Assembly: GCA_016845785.1 (NCBI GenBank)
Contig: JAERSH010000048.1
Location: forward strand, 31,662 to 95,661
Length of the DNA stretch: 64,000 bases
DNA from: Fidelibacterota bacterium
Lineage (GTDB): Bacteria > Fidelibacterota > Marinisomatia > Marinisomatales > TCS55
Direction: 5' to 3'
The position numbers and the translations under genes were made by a program. The notes under the pieces are model-generated. The model searched no databases, was not told the DNA's origin, and saw only the letters and a list, made by a program, of their open reading frames with translations. Below are positions 19,254-28,166 of this stretch, piece after piece (position 1 is the first letter of the stretch; every line of letters begins with the position of its first letter).

Positions 19254-20795
19254 TTGAAAAAAATCTTATTCATTACAGTTAGCATTCTTCTTTTATCCTG
19301 TGGTAGTGAAGTTCAGCGTCCCAACATAATGCTCTTTTTTGTGGATGATTTAGGATGGCAAGACACTTCCGTCCCCCTTTGGGATAAGCCTACCCATCTC
19401 AATCGGACTTACCATACACCCAATATGGAGCGTTTAGCTCAGGAAGGCATGAAGTTTACCCAAGCCTATGCCACAAGTGTGTGCTCTCCCACAAGGGTGA
19501 GCCTTATGACCGGCATGAATGCAGCACGGCATCGCGTCACCAATTGGACGCTCCACAAAGATATGATACAACCCATGGAAGCCAACCACCCTGATTTGAA
19601 TTTTCCAAAGTGGAATGTGAATGGCTTAACATCTGATCCATCTATTCAGAATGCTGTGCATGCCACCACACTTCCGGCAATATTACAAAAGAATGGATAT
19701 CAAACAATTCATGTGGGTAAGGCACACTTTGGTGCCATTGGGACTCCTGCCGCTGATCCAAAAAATATCGGATTTGATGTGAACATTGCAGGTCATGCAG
19801 CGGGCGGTCCCGGCGGATATCATGGAGAGAAAAACTTCAGTGCCGAATGGCGAGGTGGTGCCAATACGTGGGATGTGCCGGGACTTGAAAAGTATCATGG
19901 CACCCAAATTAATTTAACAGAAGCATTGACCCTTGAAGCCCTTTTAGCATTGGAAGATGTGGCAAAAACGGATAAGCCATTCTTTTTATATATGTCCCAT
20001 TATACGGTGCACACGCCCATTGAATCTGACGATCAATTTTTACAAAAGTATAAAGGGCTACACCCCACGGAGGCAAAATATGCTTCCATGATTGAGGGTA
20101 TGGATAAAAGTCTCGGCGACATCATGAATTACATAGAAAAACATGATTTGGAGGAAAACACAATTATCCTATTCATGTCCGACAATGGGGGCCTCAGTGC
20201 AGTGGCAAGAGGTGGAGAAAAGCATACCCATAATTGGCCTCTGTCGAGTGGGAAAGGGTCGGTTCGAGAAGGAGGTATTCGGGAGCCAATGATTGTCAAA
20301 TGGCCCGGGGTAGTAGCGGCTGAATCCATAAGTAATGATTATTTAATTATAGAAGATTTCTTTCCCACGCTTCTTTCCATGGCGGGAATCCACAATTACG
20401 AAACGGTTCAATCCATCGATGGAAAAAGTTTTGTGTCCATGCTGAAACAAACTGGAACGACATCAACGGATCGATCTTTAGTATGGCATTATCCCAATGA
20501 ATGGGGACCAAGTGGACCGGGAATCGGCGCCGCCAGTGCCATTCGAAAGGATGATTGGAAATTGATCTATTATCATTTGGACCAGCGTTTTGAATTATTC
20601 AATCTAGAAAATGATATCAGCGAATCAAAAAATTTGGCCAATGTCAATCCGAAAATGCTAAATGAATTAGCGGAAGCATTAACAGATTATTTAATCGAAG
20701 TGAAAGCGCAAATGCCTTCCAGTAAAACAACAGGAATTCAAATTCCCTATCCGGCAGAGGCACTTTCATACCTAAGGAAATCAAACCCATCATGA
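19254..20795 (+). CDS. Type I sulfatase lipoprotein
   Basis: 513 residues starting at a TTG two bases after lutC; the first residues give a good lipoprotein signal with Cys16 (LLLSC). 'FVDDLGWQD' binds metal; the maturation motif is C77-S-P-T-R in 'TSVCSPTRVSLMTG'. 'VGKAHFGAIG' replaces the common GKWHLG, and 'MSDNGGLS' supplies further ligands. It is distinct from the other three sulfatases here, so it probably removes a sulfate at another position or sugar. It overlaps the sialidase-esterase by 4 bases. Confidence 0.92.
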   Translation: MKKILFITVSILLLSCGSEVQRPNIMLFFVDDLGWQDTSVPLWDKPTHLNRTYHTPNMERLAQEGMKFTQAYATSVCSPTRVSLMTGMNAARHRVTNWTLHKDMIQPMEANHPDLNFPKWNVNGLTSDPSIQNAVHATTLPAILQKNGYQTIHVGKAHFGAIGTPAADPKNIGFDVNIAGHAAGGPGGYHGEKNFSAEWRGGANTWDVPGLEKYHGTQINLTEALTLEALLALEDVAKTDKPFFLYMSHYTVHTPIESDDQFLQKYKGLHPTEAKYASMIEGMDKSLGDIMNYIEKHDLEENTIILFMSDNGGLSAVARGGEKHTHNWPLSSGKGSVREGGIREPMIVKWPGVVAAESISNDYLIIEDFFPTLLSMAGIHNYETVQSIDGKSFVSMLKQTGTTSTDRSLVWHYPNEWGPSGPGIGAASAIRKDDWKLIYYHLDQRFELFNLENDISESKNLANVNPKMLNELAEALTDYLIEVKAQMPSSKTTGIQIPYPAEALSYLRKSNPS

Positions 20796-22507
20796 AGAAA
20801 TATCTCATTTTATTAACCTCAGTGATTGCCATTGGCCAAAACACAAGTCACCAAATGGCTGAAGGACTGATTACATCTACAGATTTATTTAATACATCCA
20901 TGGTTGAAAATGTGGCCTGTTTTCGCATCCCTGCAATAATCACTGCACCCAACGGCGATCTTATTGCGGCCATTGATGAACGAGTGCCATCCTGCGCTGA
21001 CTTAAGGGGAAGCGATGATATTAACATCGTGATTCGGCGGAGTAATGATCATGGTGAAACATGGTCAAATATTGAAACTGTCGTAGATTTTCCCCTTGGA
21101 CTTTCAGCGTCGGATCCATCATTAATCGTGGACAGAGTGATCGGTGAAATATTCATGTTTTATAATTACATGGATTATGAAAACGAAAGAGATATTTACT
21201 ACCTCCATGTGGTGAGCAGTCTTGATAATGGCAAAACCTGGAGTGAGCCCAAAGATATTACATCACAGGTTTCCAAACCGGAATGGCACACAGATTTCAA
21301 ATTCATTACTTCCGGTAGAGGCATCCAAACAAGGTCAGGAAAATTGCTCCATACCATTGTGAATCTCAAAAATGGGCTCCATGTTTTTGGCAGTGATGAC
21401 CATGGAAAATCATGGTATTTGATCGATACACCAATTACACCGGGAGATGAATCAAAGATTATTGAATTAGAGGACGGCAGATGGATGATTAATTCTCGTG
21501 TGAATCGTGCGGGTAAGCGTTATTCCCATATCTCCAGGGATGAAGGCAAAACGTGGGTGTCGAAAGCAGAAGATGAATTAATAGATCCCGGATGCAACGG
21601 GAGCATTATTCGATATACCTTCACAAAGGATGGTTATAAGAAAAACCGTCTTTTATTCTCCAATGCGAAAATGGAAAAAGGTCGGATGAATATGACTGTC
21701 CGTGTCAGCTATGATGAAGGGAATACGTGGACGGAAGGCAAAACCATTTATCCCGGCGGATCGGCTTATTCCTCATTAACAAAATTGAAGAATGGGGATA
21801 TTGGATTATTTTTTGAAAAAGATGATTATACCAAAAATGAATTTGTCAGTTTTTCACTGCATTGGCTCACAGATGGTAAGGACAAATATCAAAAGCCAAA
21901 GAAACGCACATATTCTGATCATTACTATAATCGAAAATCTCTTTTTGAAAGTCAGCCTAATAAAGAAAATGAAATCATATTTTTGGGGAACAGTATTACA
22001 GAAGGTGGTAATTGGAAAAAACTTTTCTCAAATATTAATGCCGTAAATAGAGGTATCAGCGGTGATGTGACCGATGGAATAATCAACCGACTTGATGAGG
22101 TGGTCTCATCAAAACCGAGTAAGATATTTTTATTAATTGGCACCAATGATTTGGCACGGGGCCGCAGCGTATCCTATGTGGTAGAACATTCGCGAAAAAT
22201 TATTGAACAAATTAAAATGGATTCCCCTCAATCTAAATTATTTGTTCAGAGTGTATTGCCAATCAATCCAAATATTGGTGATAATTTTTCAGGTCATAAG
22301 AGTAAAAAGAAAGAGATATTGGCTGTGAATAAAGCACTGAAAAAAATGGCCACAGAACTGAATTTTATTTATGTAGATATCCATAAGCCATTCCGGAATT
22401 ATAGAGGCTATTTAAAACCAGCTTTCAGCCATGATGGTTTGCATCTAAACGATGCGGGATATAACCATTGGAAATCAGTCATTCATGATTTAGTGATGGG
22501 AAACTGA
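20792..22507 (+). CDS. Exo-alpha-sialidase (GH33) fused to SGNH sialate O-acetylesterase-like domain
   Basis: 571 residues with an N-terminal signal. Residues about 40-370 are a six-bladed sialidase propeller: 'FRIPAI' with R45 of the Arg triad and five Asp-box repeats (e.g. 'SNDHGETW', 'SRDEGKTW', 'SYDEGNTW'). Residues about 390-571 are an SGNH hydrolase: S401 in 'FLGNSITEGG', 'LLIGTND', and D548-x2-H551 in 'DGLHLND'. The esterase would strip O-acetyl groups that block sialidase action, so one polypeptide does both. Secreted to periplasm or surface. GH33 is favoured over a non-sialidase BNR protein because of the FRIP motif and sialate genes nearby. Confidence 0.88.
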   Translation: MKKYLILLTSVIAIGQNTSHQMAEGLITSTDLFNTSMVENVACFRIPAIITAPNGDLIAAIDERVPSCADLRGSDDINIVIRRSNDHGETWSNIETVVDFPLGLSASDPSLIVDRVIGEIFMFYNYMDYENERDIYYLHVVSSLDNGKTWSEPKDITSQVSKPEWHTDFKFITSGRGIQTRSGKLLHTIVNLKNGLHVFGSDDHGKSWYLIDTPITPGDESKIIELEDGRWMINSRVNRAGKRYSHISRDEGKTWVSKAEDELIDPGCNGSIIRYTFTKDGYKKNRLLFSNAKMEKGRMNMTVRVSYDEGNTWTEGKTIYPGGSAYSSLTKLKNGDIGLFFEKDDYTKNEFVSFSLHWLTDGKDKYQKPKKRTYSDHYYNRKSLFESQPNKENEIIFLGNSITEGGNWKKLFSNINAVNRGISGDVTDGIINRLDEVVSSKPSKIFLLIGTNDLARGRSVSYVVEHSRKIIEQIKMDSPQSKLFVQSVLPINPNIGDNFSGHKSKKKEILAVNKALKKMATELNFIYVDIHKPFRNYRGYLKPAFSHDGLHLNDAGYNHWKSVIHDLVMGN

Positions 22508-22508
22508 T

Positions 22509-23981
22509 ATGAAATATTACCAAAAAATATTATTCATTGTATCCTTTTTACTTATTGGATGTGAACCTGAAAAGGTGGCACCGCCTGAACCGGTTTACCC
22601 CATTCCTTCCGAGCGGCAACTGGATTGGCAAGACTTGGAGTTTTACGCCTTCATCCATTTTAATATGAATACGTTCACCAATATGGAATGGGGGACAGGC
22701 GGTGAAAGTCCATCTCAGTTTAATCCTACTGCATTGGATTGCCGCCAATGGGCTAAAACATTCAAAGATGCTGGGATGAAAGGCATCATAATCACAGCCA
22801 AGCATCATGATGGATTTTGTCTTTGGCCCTCAAAATACACAGAACACTCCGTCAAGAATTCACCTTGGAGAGATGGGAAGGGTGATTTGATTCAAGAGTT
22901 GGCTGATGCCTGTAAAGAATTCGGTTTGAAACTCGGTATCTATTATTCACCTTGGGATCGAAATCATGGTGATTATGGAACGCCAGAGTACATTACATAT
23001 AAGCGGAATCAACTCCGGGAATTGCTCACAGAATATGGTGATATTTTTGAAGTATGGTTTGATGGTGCCAATGGGGGTACTGGCTATTATGGTGGCGCCA
23101 ATGAAAATCGTAAAGTGGATAAAAAGGGGTATTATGATTGGCCGAACACCTTCTCATTGGTAAGAGAGCTCCAACCCAATGCAGTCATTTTTGGTGATGC
23201 GGGACTGGATGTCCGTTGGGTGGGGAATGAAAAGGGCTATGCCTATCCCACTACATGGTCTAACCTGATGCGGGATTCAGTTTATGCGGGCATGCCTGAA
23301 TATTCAAAAATGTATTCGGCCGGACAAGAAAATGGTACCCATTGGGTTCCGGCAGAAGTGGATGTATCCATCCGACCGGGATGGTATTATCATCCTGAGC
23401 AGGATAACCAAGTGAAGTCTCTCAAACACCTCATGAATATATACTATGAATCTATCGGAATGAATGGATCTTTACTTTTGAACTTTCCCGTAGATGTGAG
23501 AGGGTTGGTACACGAAAATGACGTCCGCCAGTTACAGAAAATGGCCGCACAGATTAAAAAAGATTTCGCCAATGAACTGGCAAAAGAGCTACCGATTACA
23601 GCTTCAAATACTCGAGGTAAAGGATTTGAACCCACCAACATAAATGACGGAAATAAAGACACTTATTGGGCAACGAAAGATGGTGTAATTGAATCCAGCA
23701 TCACCATTGATCTTGGAAAGGAACTCACATTTAATCGATTCCTGATACAAGAATACATCCCGTTGGGGCAGCGCATCAAATCCTTTTCGATTGAAGTAAA
23801 AGGAAGGGGTGGATGGGAAGAAATTGACCGCCAAACCACCATTGGTTATAAACGAATTCTCCGCTTTCCCGATATAACCGGGACGGCTATCCGTGTCAAT
23901 ATTTTGGATGCCAAAGCTTGCCCCACCATTTCAAATATTGAAGTGTACCACGCGCCGCCATTACCGGATGAAACAAACTAG
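22509..23981 (+). CDS. GH29 alpha-L-fucosidase lipoprotein with F5/8-type C domain
   Basis: 490 residues, lipoprotein signal with Cys18. The TIM barrel (about 35-355) contains 'HHDGFCLWPS' and the nucleophile D185 in 'EVWFDGANG'. Residues about 360-485 form a beta-sandwich resembling F5/8 type C ('INDGNKDTYWATKDG', 'IDLGKELTFNRFLIQEY'). It would release L-fucose for the permease and pathway encoded upstream. The lack of an obvious general-acid residue by eye leaves subfamily (A or B, broad or linkage-specific) open. Confidence 0.93.
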   Translation: MKYYQKILFIVSFLLIGCEPEKVAPPEPVYPIPSERQLDWQDLEFYAFIHFNMNTFTNMEWGTGGESPSQFNPTALDCRQWAKTFKDAGMKGIIITAKHHDGFCLWPSKYTEHSVKNSPWRDGKGDLIQELADACKEFGLKLGIYYSPWDRNHGDYGTPEYITYKRNQLRELLTEYGDIFEVWFDGANGGTGYYGGANENRKVDKKGYYDWPNTFSLVRELQPNAVIFGDAGLDVRWVGNEKGYAYPTTWSNLMRDSVYAGMPEYSKMYSAGQENGTHWVPAEVDVSIRPGWYYHPEQDNQVKSLKHLMNIYYESIGMNGSLLLNFPVDVRGLVHENDVRQLQKMAAQIKKDFANELAKELPITASNTRGKGFEPTNINDGNKDTYWATKDGVIESSITIDLGKELTFNRFLIQEYIPLGQRIKSFSIEVKGRGGWEEIDRQTTIGYKRILRFPDITGTAIRVNILDAKACPTISNIEVYHAPPLPDETN

Positions 23982-25482
23982 AATCATTATCTTATTTCTC
24001 ATGGCATTCATTCAAATGTCATGCGCGAAGGATGAGCGTCCCAATATTATTTTTATTATGACGGATGATCATTCCTATCAAACACTTAGTGCATATGACA
24101 ACCGATTTATTGATACACCGAATCTGGATCGCATCGCAAATGAGGGCGTGATATTTCGGAACAGCTTCGTGACCAACTCCATATGCGCCCCCAGTCGTGC
24201 CACTATGCTCACAGGAAAATACAGCCATATGAATGGGCAGTTGGATAACAGAACGCGTTTTGATAGCAGTCAAGTCACATTTCCAAAACTATTGAGGAAT
24301 GCAGGCTATGAGACAGCCATTGTAGGTAAATGGCATTTGAGAAGTGAACCCACAGGGTTTGACCACTGGGAAGTCCTCATTGGCCAAGGTGACTATTATA
24401 ATTCTGATTTTATTATAAATGGAAATCGAGAAAAATCAGACGGTTATGTCACTGATGTGATTACGGATAAAAGCATCAATTGGCTGAAACAGCGGGAAGG
24501 CCAAGAACCATTCTCATTGCTAATCCATCATAAAGCCACCCACCGTATTTGGATGCCGGATACAGCCTTATTTAATGAATTCAAAAATGTGGAATTTGAA
24601 GTGCCGGACAATTTCTTTGATGATTATGAAGGCCGTTTGGCTGCATCAGAACACGTCATGGGCATTGATAAGGATATGGATCTTGTCTATGATTTAAAAA
24701 TGTTGGATGATGGGGAACTCCAAACCCAATATCGAAAATATTATGAACGGATTATTTCAAAACTGAATCCGGAACAGCGGAATGCATGGGACCAATATTA
24801 CAATCCAATCCTGGAAAAATTCAAAAATGATGATTTAAAGGGGATGGAATTGGCCTTATGGAAGTATCAACGGTATATGAAAGATTACCTTCAATGCGTT
24901 CGATCTGTAGATAATAATGTGGGTCGACTTTTGGATTATTTGGATAAATCCGGTTTATCTGAAAATACAATTGTAGTTTATACATCGGATCAGGGTTTTT
25001 ACATGGGAGAACACGGCTGGTTTGATAAACGGTTCATGTATGAAGAATCACTGCGGACGCCACTATTGATGCGGTTTCCTAATAAATATAGAATTAGTGG
25101 TGCAGTTGATGAAATGGTACAAAATATTGATTATGGGCCTACTTTACTTGACTATGCAGGGGTGGACATTCCATCTGAAATGCAGGGACATTCAATGCGA
25201 CCCTTAATGGAAGAAAAAGACATCCTGTGGCGAGATGCCATCTATTATCACTATTATGAATTTCCCAATGAGCATGGGGTGAAGAAGCATTATGGGATTC
25301 GCACCGATCGTTATAAGCTAATTCATTTTTATGATGGTATTGATGTGTGGGAATTATATGATTTAAAACATGACCCAAGAGAAATGCAGAATCTCTATCA
25401 TGATTCGGGTTACATTGAGGTTATGAAAATGCTAAAATCAAAATTAGTTGACCTTCAAATTGAGGTGGGAGAAAAGATTTAA
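23968..25482 (+). CDS. Type I sulfatase lipoprotein, S1_11-like (GlcNAc-6-sulfatase candidate)
   Basis: 504 residues from ATG 23968, which overlaps the fucosidase by 14 bases and begins a clear lipoprotein signal (Cys19, FIQMSC). 'MTDDHSYQTL' carries the metal Asp pair and C73-A-P-S-R is the formylglycine motif. A long helical insertion (about residues 210-310, rich in Tyr, Lys and Glu) and 'SDQGFYMGEHGWFDKRFMYEES' recall the N-acetylglucosamine-6-sulfatase/iduronate-sulfatase branch. GlcNAc-6-O-desulfation would fit mucin or keratan-like substrates here; that specificity is an inference. Confidence 0.9.
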   Translation: MKQTRIIILFLMAFIQMSCAKDERPNIIFIMTDDHSYQTLSAYDNRFIDTPNLDRIANEGVIFRNSFVTNSICAPSRATMLTGKYSHMNGQLDNRTRFDSSQVTFPKLLRNAGYETAIVGKWHLRSEPTGFDHWEVLIGQGDYYNSDFIINGNREKSDGYVTDVITDKSINWLKQREGQEPFSLLIHHKATHRIWMPDTALFNEFKNVEFEVPDNFFDDYEGRLAASEHVMGIDKDMDLVYDLKMLDDGELQTQYRKYYERIISKLNPEQRNAWDQYYNPILEKFKNDDLKGMELALWKYQRYMKDYLQCVRSVDNNVGRLLDYLDKSGLSENTIVVYTSDQGFYMGEHGWFDKRFMYEESLRTPLLMRFPNKYRISGAVDEMVQNIDYGPTLLDYAGVDIPSEMQGHSMRPLMEEKDILWRDAIYYHYYEFPNEHGVKKHYGIRTDRYKLIHFYDGIDVWELYDLKHDPREMQNLYHDSGYIEVMKMLKSKLVDLQIEVGEKI

Positions 25483-25485
25483 TCA

Positions 25486-26850
25486 ATGAAATCATACCAA
25501 CAAAAGATCAAAATAATCTTAATCATATCTATTTTTTGCGGCGGACTTTATGGTCAAAGTAAAGATGGGTGGATGGCACTATTTAATGGGTATGATTTCA
25601 GCGGGTGGAACCAAAAAGGTGGGAAGGCCTCCTATGAAGTCATTGATAATGCTATCGTTGGCACTACCGTGGCCAACTCCCCCAATAGTTTTTTATGTAC
25701 CAATCAGATGTATGGTGATTTTATTTTGGAATATGAAATGAAATTGGATACCGGTTTGAATTCAGGTGTACAAATTCGAAGCAATAGTTTCCCTGACTAT
25801 CGGAAGGGCCGTGTTCATGGCTATCAAGTGGAAACGGACCCAACTCCCCGAGCATTTACTGGGGGTATTTATGACGAATCCCGTCGCGGATGGATATATC
25901 CTATCTCTAGAAATCCAAAGGCTAAATATGCGTTTAAGGATGGTGAATGGAATCATTTTCGCGTGGAAGCGGTGGGGAATTCGATTCGCACCTGGGTGAA
26001 TGGTATTATGTGCGCCAACTTGGTGGATGACCTTACGAGTGAAGGATTTATTGGACTTCAAGTCCATTCTGTTTTTCAATCGGACATGGTTGGGAAAATT
26101 GTAAAATGGCGAAATATCCGTATCAAAACAAATGGCCTGAAACGGCATCTTACGGCGGTGGATCCGGATGTGTCTGAAATCAGTTTCTTAACCAATCGAC
26201 TCACAAAAGCCGAAAAGAAAAATGGTTGGCGATTATTGTGGAATGGCCGCACAGGAAAAGGATGGCGTGGCGTTAGCGGACAAAAGTTCCCCCAAAATGG
26301 ATGGGAAATTAAAGATGGTGTTTTAACAATAAATGGAGGCACTAACCGTCCAGGAGATATTATAACCAAAGATCAATTTGGTAATTTTGAATTGATCGTA
26401 GATTTTAAAATCACGAAGGGTGCCAATAGTGGCATTAAATATTTTGTTGATGGGTCAAAAGAAAAAATAGTGGGATGTGAATTCCAAATCCTCGACGATA
26501 AATTACATAAAGATGCACAAAAAGGGGTAAATGGAAATCGAACCCTCGCATCATTATATGACTTAATTCCTGCAAAAGGACTGACCGTAGAAGGGCGTAG
26601 CAAACAATTCAAAGGGATCGGCGCCTGGAATCGCGCCAGAATAGTCTCAAAAAATGGATTTGTCGAACATTGGATGAATGGGGAAAAAGTATTATCATAC
26701 AATCGATTTTCATCTGAATTTCAATCGTTGGTGTCCGAAAGTAAATTTGCAAAATGGCCTAATTATGGTCAATTGGATAAAGGCCATATTGTGTTGCAGG
26801 ATCATGGAGATACGGTCCATTTTCGAAATATTAAAATCAGGGAATTTTAA
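25486..26850 (+). CDS. Secreted protein with two DUF1080 (3-keto-glycoside hydrolase-type) domains
   Basis: 454 residues with a signal peptide. Two similar concanavalin-like beta-sandwich domains: about residues 28-215 ('WMALFNGYDFSGW', 'LDTGLNSGVQIRS') and about 240-452 ('WRLLWNGRTGKGW', 'ITKGANSGIKYFVD'). DUF1080 proteins include hydrolases acting on 3-keto-glycosides, usually next to Gfo/Idh/MocA oxidoreductases as here. The two copies are not identical, so one may bind and the other cleave. No other function is claimed. Confidence 0.85.
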   Translation: MKSYQQKIKIILIISIFCGGLYGQSKDGWMALFNGYDFSGWNQKGGKASYEVIDNAIVGTTVANSPNSFLCTNQMYGDFILEYEMKLDTGLNSGVQIRSNSFPDYRKGRVHGYQVETDPTPRAFTGGIYDESRRGWIYPISRNPKAKYAFKDGEWNHFRVEAVGNSIRTWVNGIMCANLVDDLTSEGFIGLQVHSVFQSDMVGKIVKWRNIRIKTNGLKRHLTAVDPDVSEISFLTNRLTKAEKKNGWRLLWNGRTGKGWRGVSGQKFPQNGWEIKDGVLTINGGTNRPGDIITKDQFGNFELIVDFKITKGANSGIKYFVDGSKEKIVGCEFQILDDKLHKDAQKGVNGNRTLASLYDLIPAKGLTVEGRSKQFKGIGAWNRARIVSKNGFVEHWMNGEKVLSYNRFSSEFQSLVSESKFAKWPNYGQLDKGHIVLQDHGDTVHFRNIKIREF

Positions 26851-26865
26851 AGAAAGGGTAATCTT

Positions 26866-28056
26866 ATGGAAGACAGAAGATCATTTTTGAAAAAATCATC
26901 CATTGCGCTGGGTGGACTATCATTGGGATTAAGTCCCATGATATTAAAAGGTGCAAGCAAGAATGAAATATTAAATATCGGTGTTATCGGGACGGGAGAT
27001 CGTGGCGGTGGTTTAACACACATGATAAAAAATATGTCTGATCTGCGTGTAATTGGATGTTGCGATATTATTCCTTTTCGATTGGAAAAGGCCTTATCCA
27101 ATGCGGATCCGAGCGCCGTTGGATACACCGATTATAGAGAAATGCTCGATAATAAGGAAATTGATGCCATCATTGTTTCAACCCCTTTCGGTATGCATTA
27201 TGACATGGCCATGGATGCCTTGGATGCAGGGAAGCATGTTTATTGTGAAAAAACAATGGTTCGTGGTACCCGAGAAGCCAGAAATATGGTGAAGCGTGTG
27301 AAAGGTCAAGATCGCACATTTCAGGTAGGGCACCAATACCATCACTCAAGATTATATGTGGAAGTGGTGGATCAAATCAGAAGTGGATATATTGGCGATG
27401 TTACCGCTATTGAATGTCAATGGAATCGGAATCACAATTGGCGACGACATGTACCGGAACCGAAATGGGAAAAGATGATCAATTGGCGAATGTATCGAAA
27501 ATGGTCTGGCGGGTTGACGGCTGAATTATCGTCCCATCAAATTGATTTTTGTAATTGGGTCATGGGAGATCACATACAAAAGCTCACGGGATTTGGTGGT
27601 ATTGATCATTGGAAAGATGGTCGGGAAACATTTGATAATATCCATTTAACAACAGAATATAAAAATGGTGTAAAAGCACGGTTTACTTGTTTGACCAATA
27701 ATGCACATAATGACTACATGATTACTGTGAGAGGGACAAAAGGAACCTTTGTGATTAAGCCATTTGGTGCCACACTTTATGCAGAATCAAAGGTAGCGAA
27801 AGAGTTGGGATTGGTGGATGGTGTATCCGGTGCGACCTTACAAAAATTGCAATCCGGAGAAGGGAAAAAACTGGATGTGAGCCATATGGAGCCCACAAAA
27901 CAGGCTTTGGTAGATTTTGTAGACAATGTGAAGCATAATAAAAAACCCTTATCCAATGTAGAATCCGGCGCTTGGGTATCAACAACAGTACAAATGGCAT
28001 TAGATGCCCTACACAAAGGCGGTATTAGGGAATGGAAAAAGAGCTATAATTATTAG
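26866..28056 (+). CDS. Tat-exported Gfo/Idh/MocA oxidoreductase
   Basis: 396 residues. A twin-arginine signal 'DRRSFLKKSSIALGG' leads the protein, then a Rossmann fold ('IGVIGTGDRGGG') and 'GKHVYCEKTMVRG', the conserved EKP-like block with Thr in place of Pro. 'FQVGHQYHHSRLY' and 'ELSSHQIDFCNWVMG' supply the active-site His. Export by Tat suggests folding with bound NAD(P) before secretion. Paired with DUF1080, it may oxidise a sugar C3 hydroxyl to give a keto-glycoside. GH109-type alpha-N-acetylgalactosaminidase activity, also in this fold, is a plausible alternative for a mucin-like substrate. Confidence 0.85.
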   Translation: MEDRRSFLKKSSIALGGLSLGLSPMILKGASKNEILNIGVIGTGDRGGGLTHMIKNMSDLRVIGCCDIIPFRLEKALSNADPSAVGYTDYREMLDNKEIDAIIVSTPFGMHYDMAMDALDAGKHVYCEKTMVRGTREARNMVKRVKGQDRTFQVGHQYHHSRLYVEVVDQIRSGYIGDVTAIECQWNRNHNWRRHVPEPKWEKMINWRMYRKWSGGLTAELSSHQIDFCNWVMGDHIQKLTGFGGIDHWKDGRETFDNIHLTTEYKNGVKARFTCLTNNAHNDYMITVRGTKGTFVIKPFGATLYAESKVAKELGLVDGVSGATLQKLQSGEGKKLDVSHMEPTKQALVDFVDNVKHNKKPLSNVESGAWVSTTVQMALDALHKGGIREWKKSYNY

Positions 28057-28077
28057 TGATATGTATATAAAATAAAA

Positions 28078-28103
28078 AGGGGAAAGGCTTTCGCCTTCCC
28101 CCT
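28078..28103. terminator. Hairpin terminator between converging operons
   Basis: A near-perfect stem GGGGAAAGGC/GCCTTCCCCC with a TTTC loop, flanked by A/T residues on both sides, lies between the end of the long plus-strand operon and the end of susD on the minus strand. It could end transcription from both sides. Confidence 0.6.
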
Positions 28104-28166
28104 TAGTAATCACCCACTCTTGAGAGCTAGATAGAGTGGTGTGTGGAGAGTGTTAATTTTACTCTA

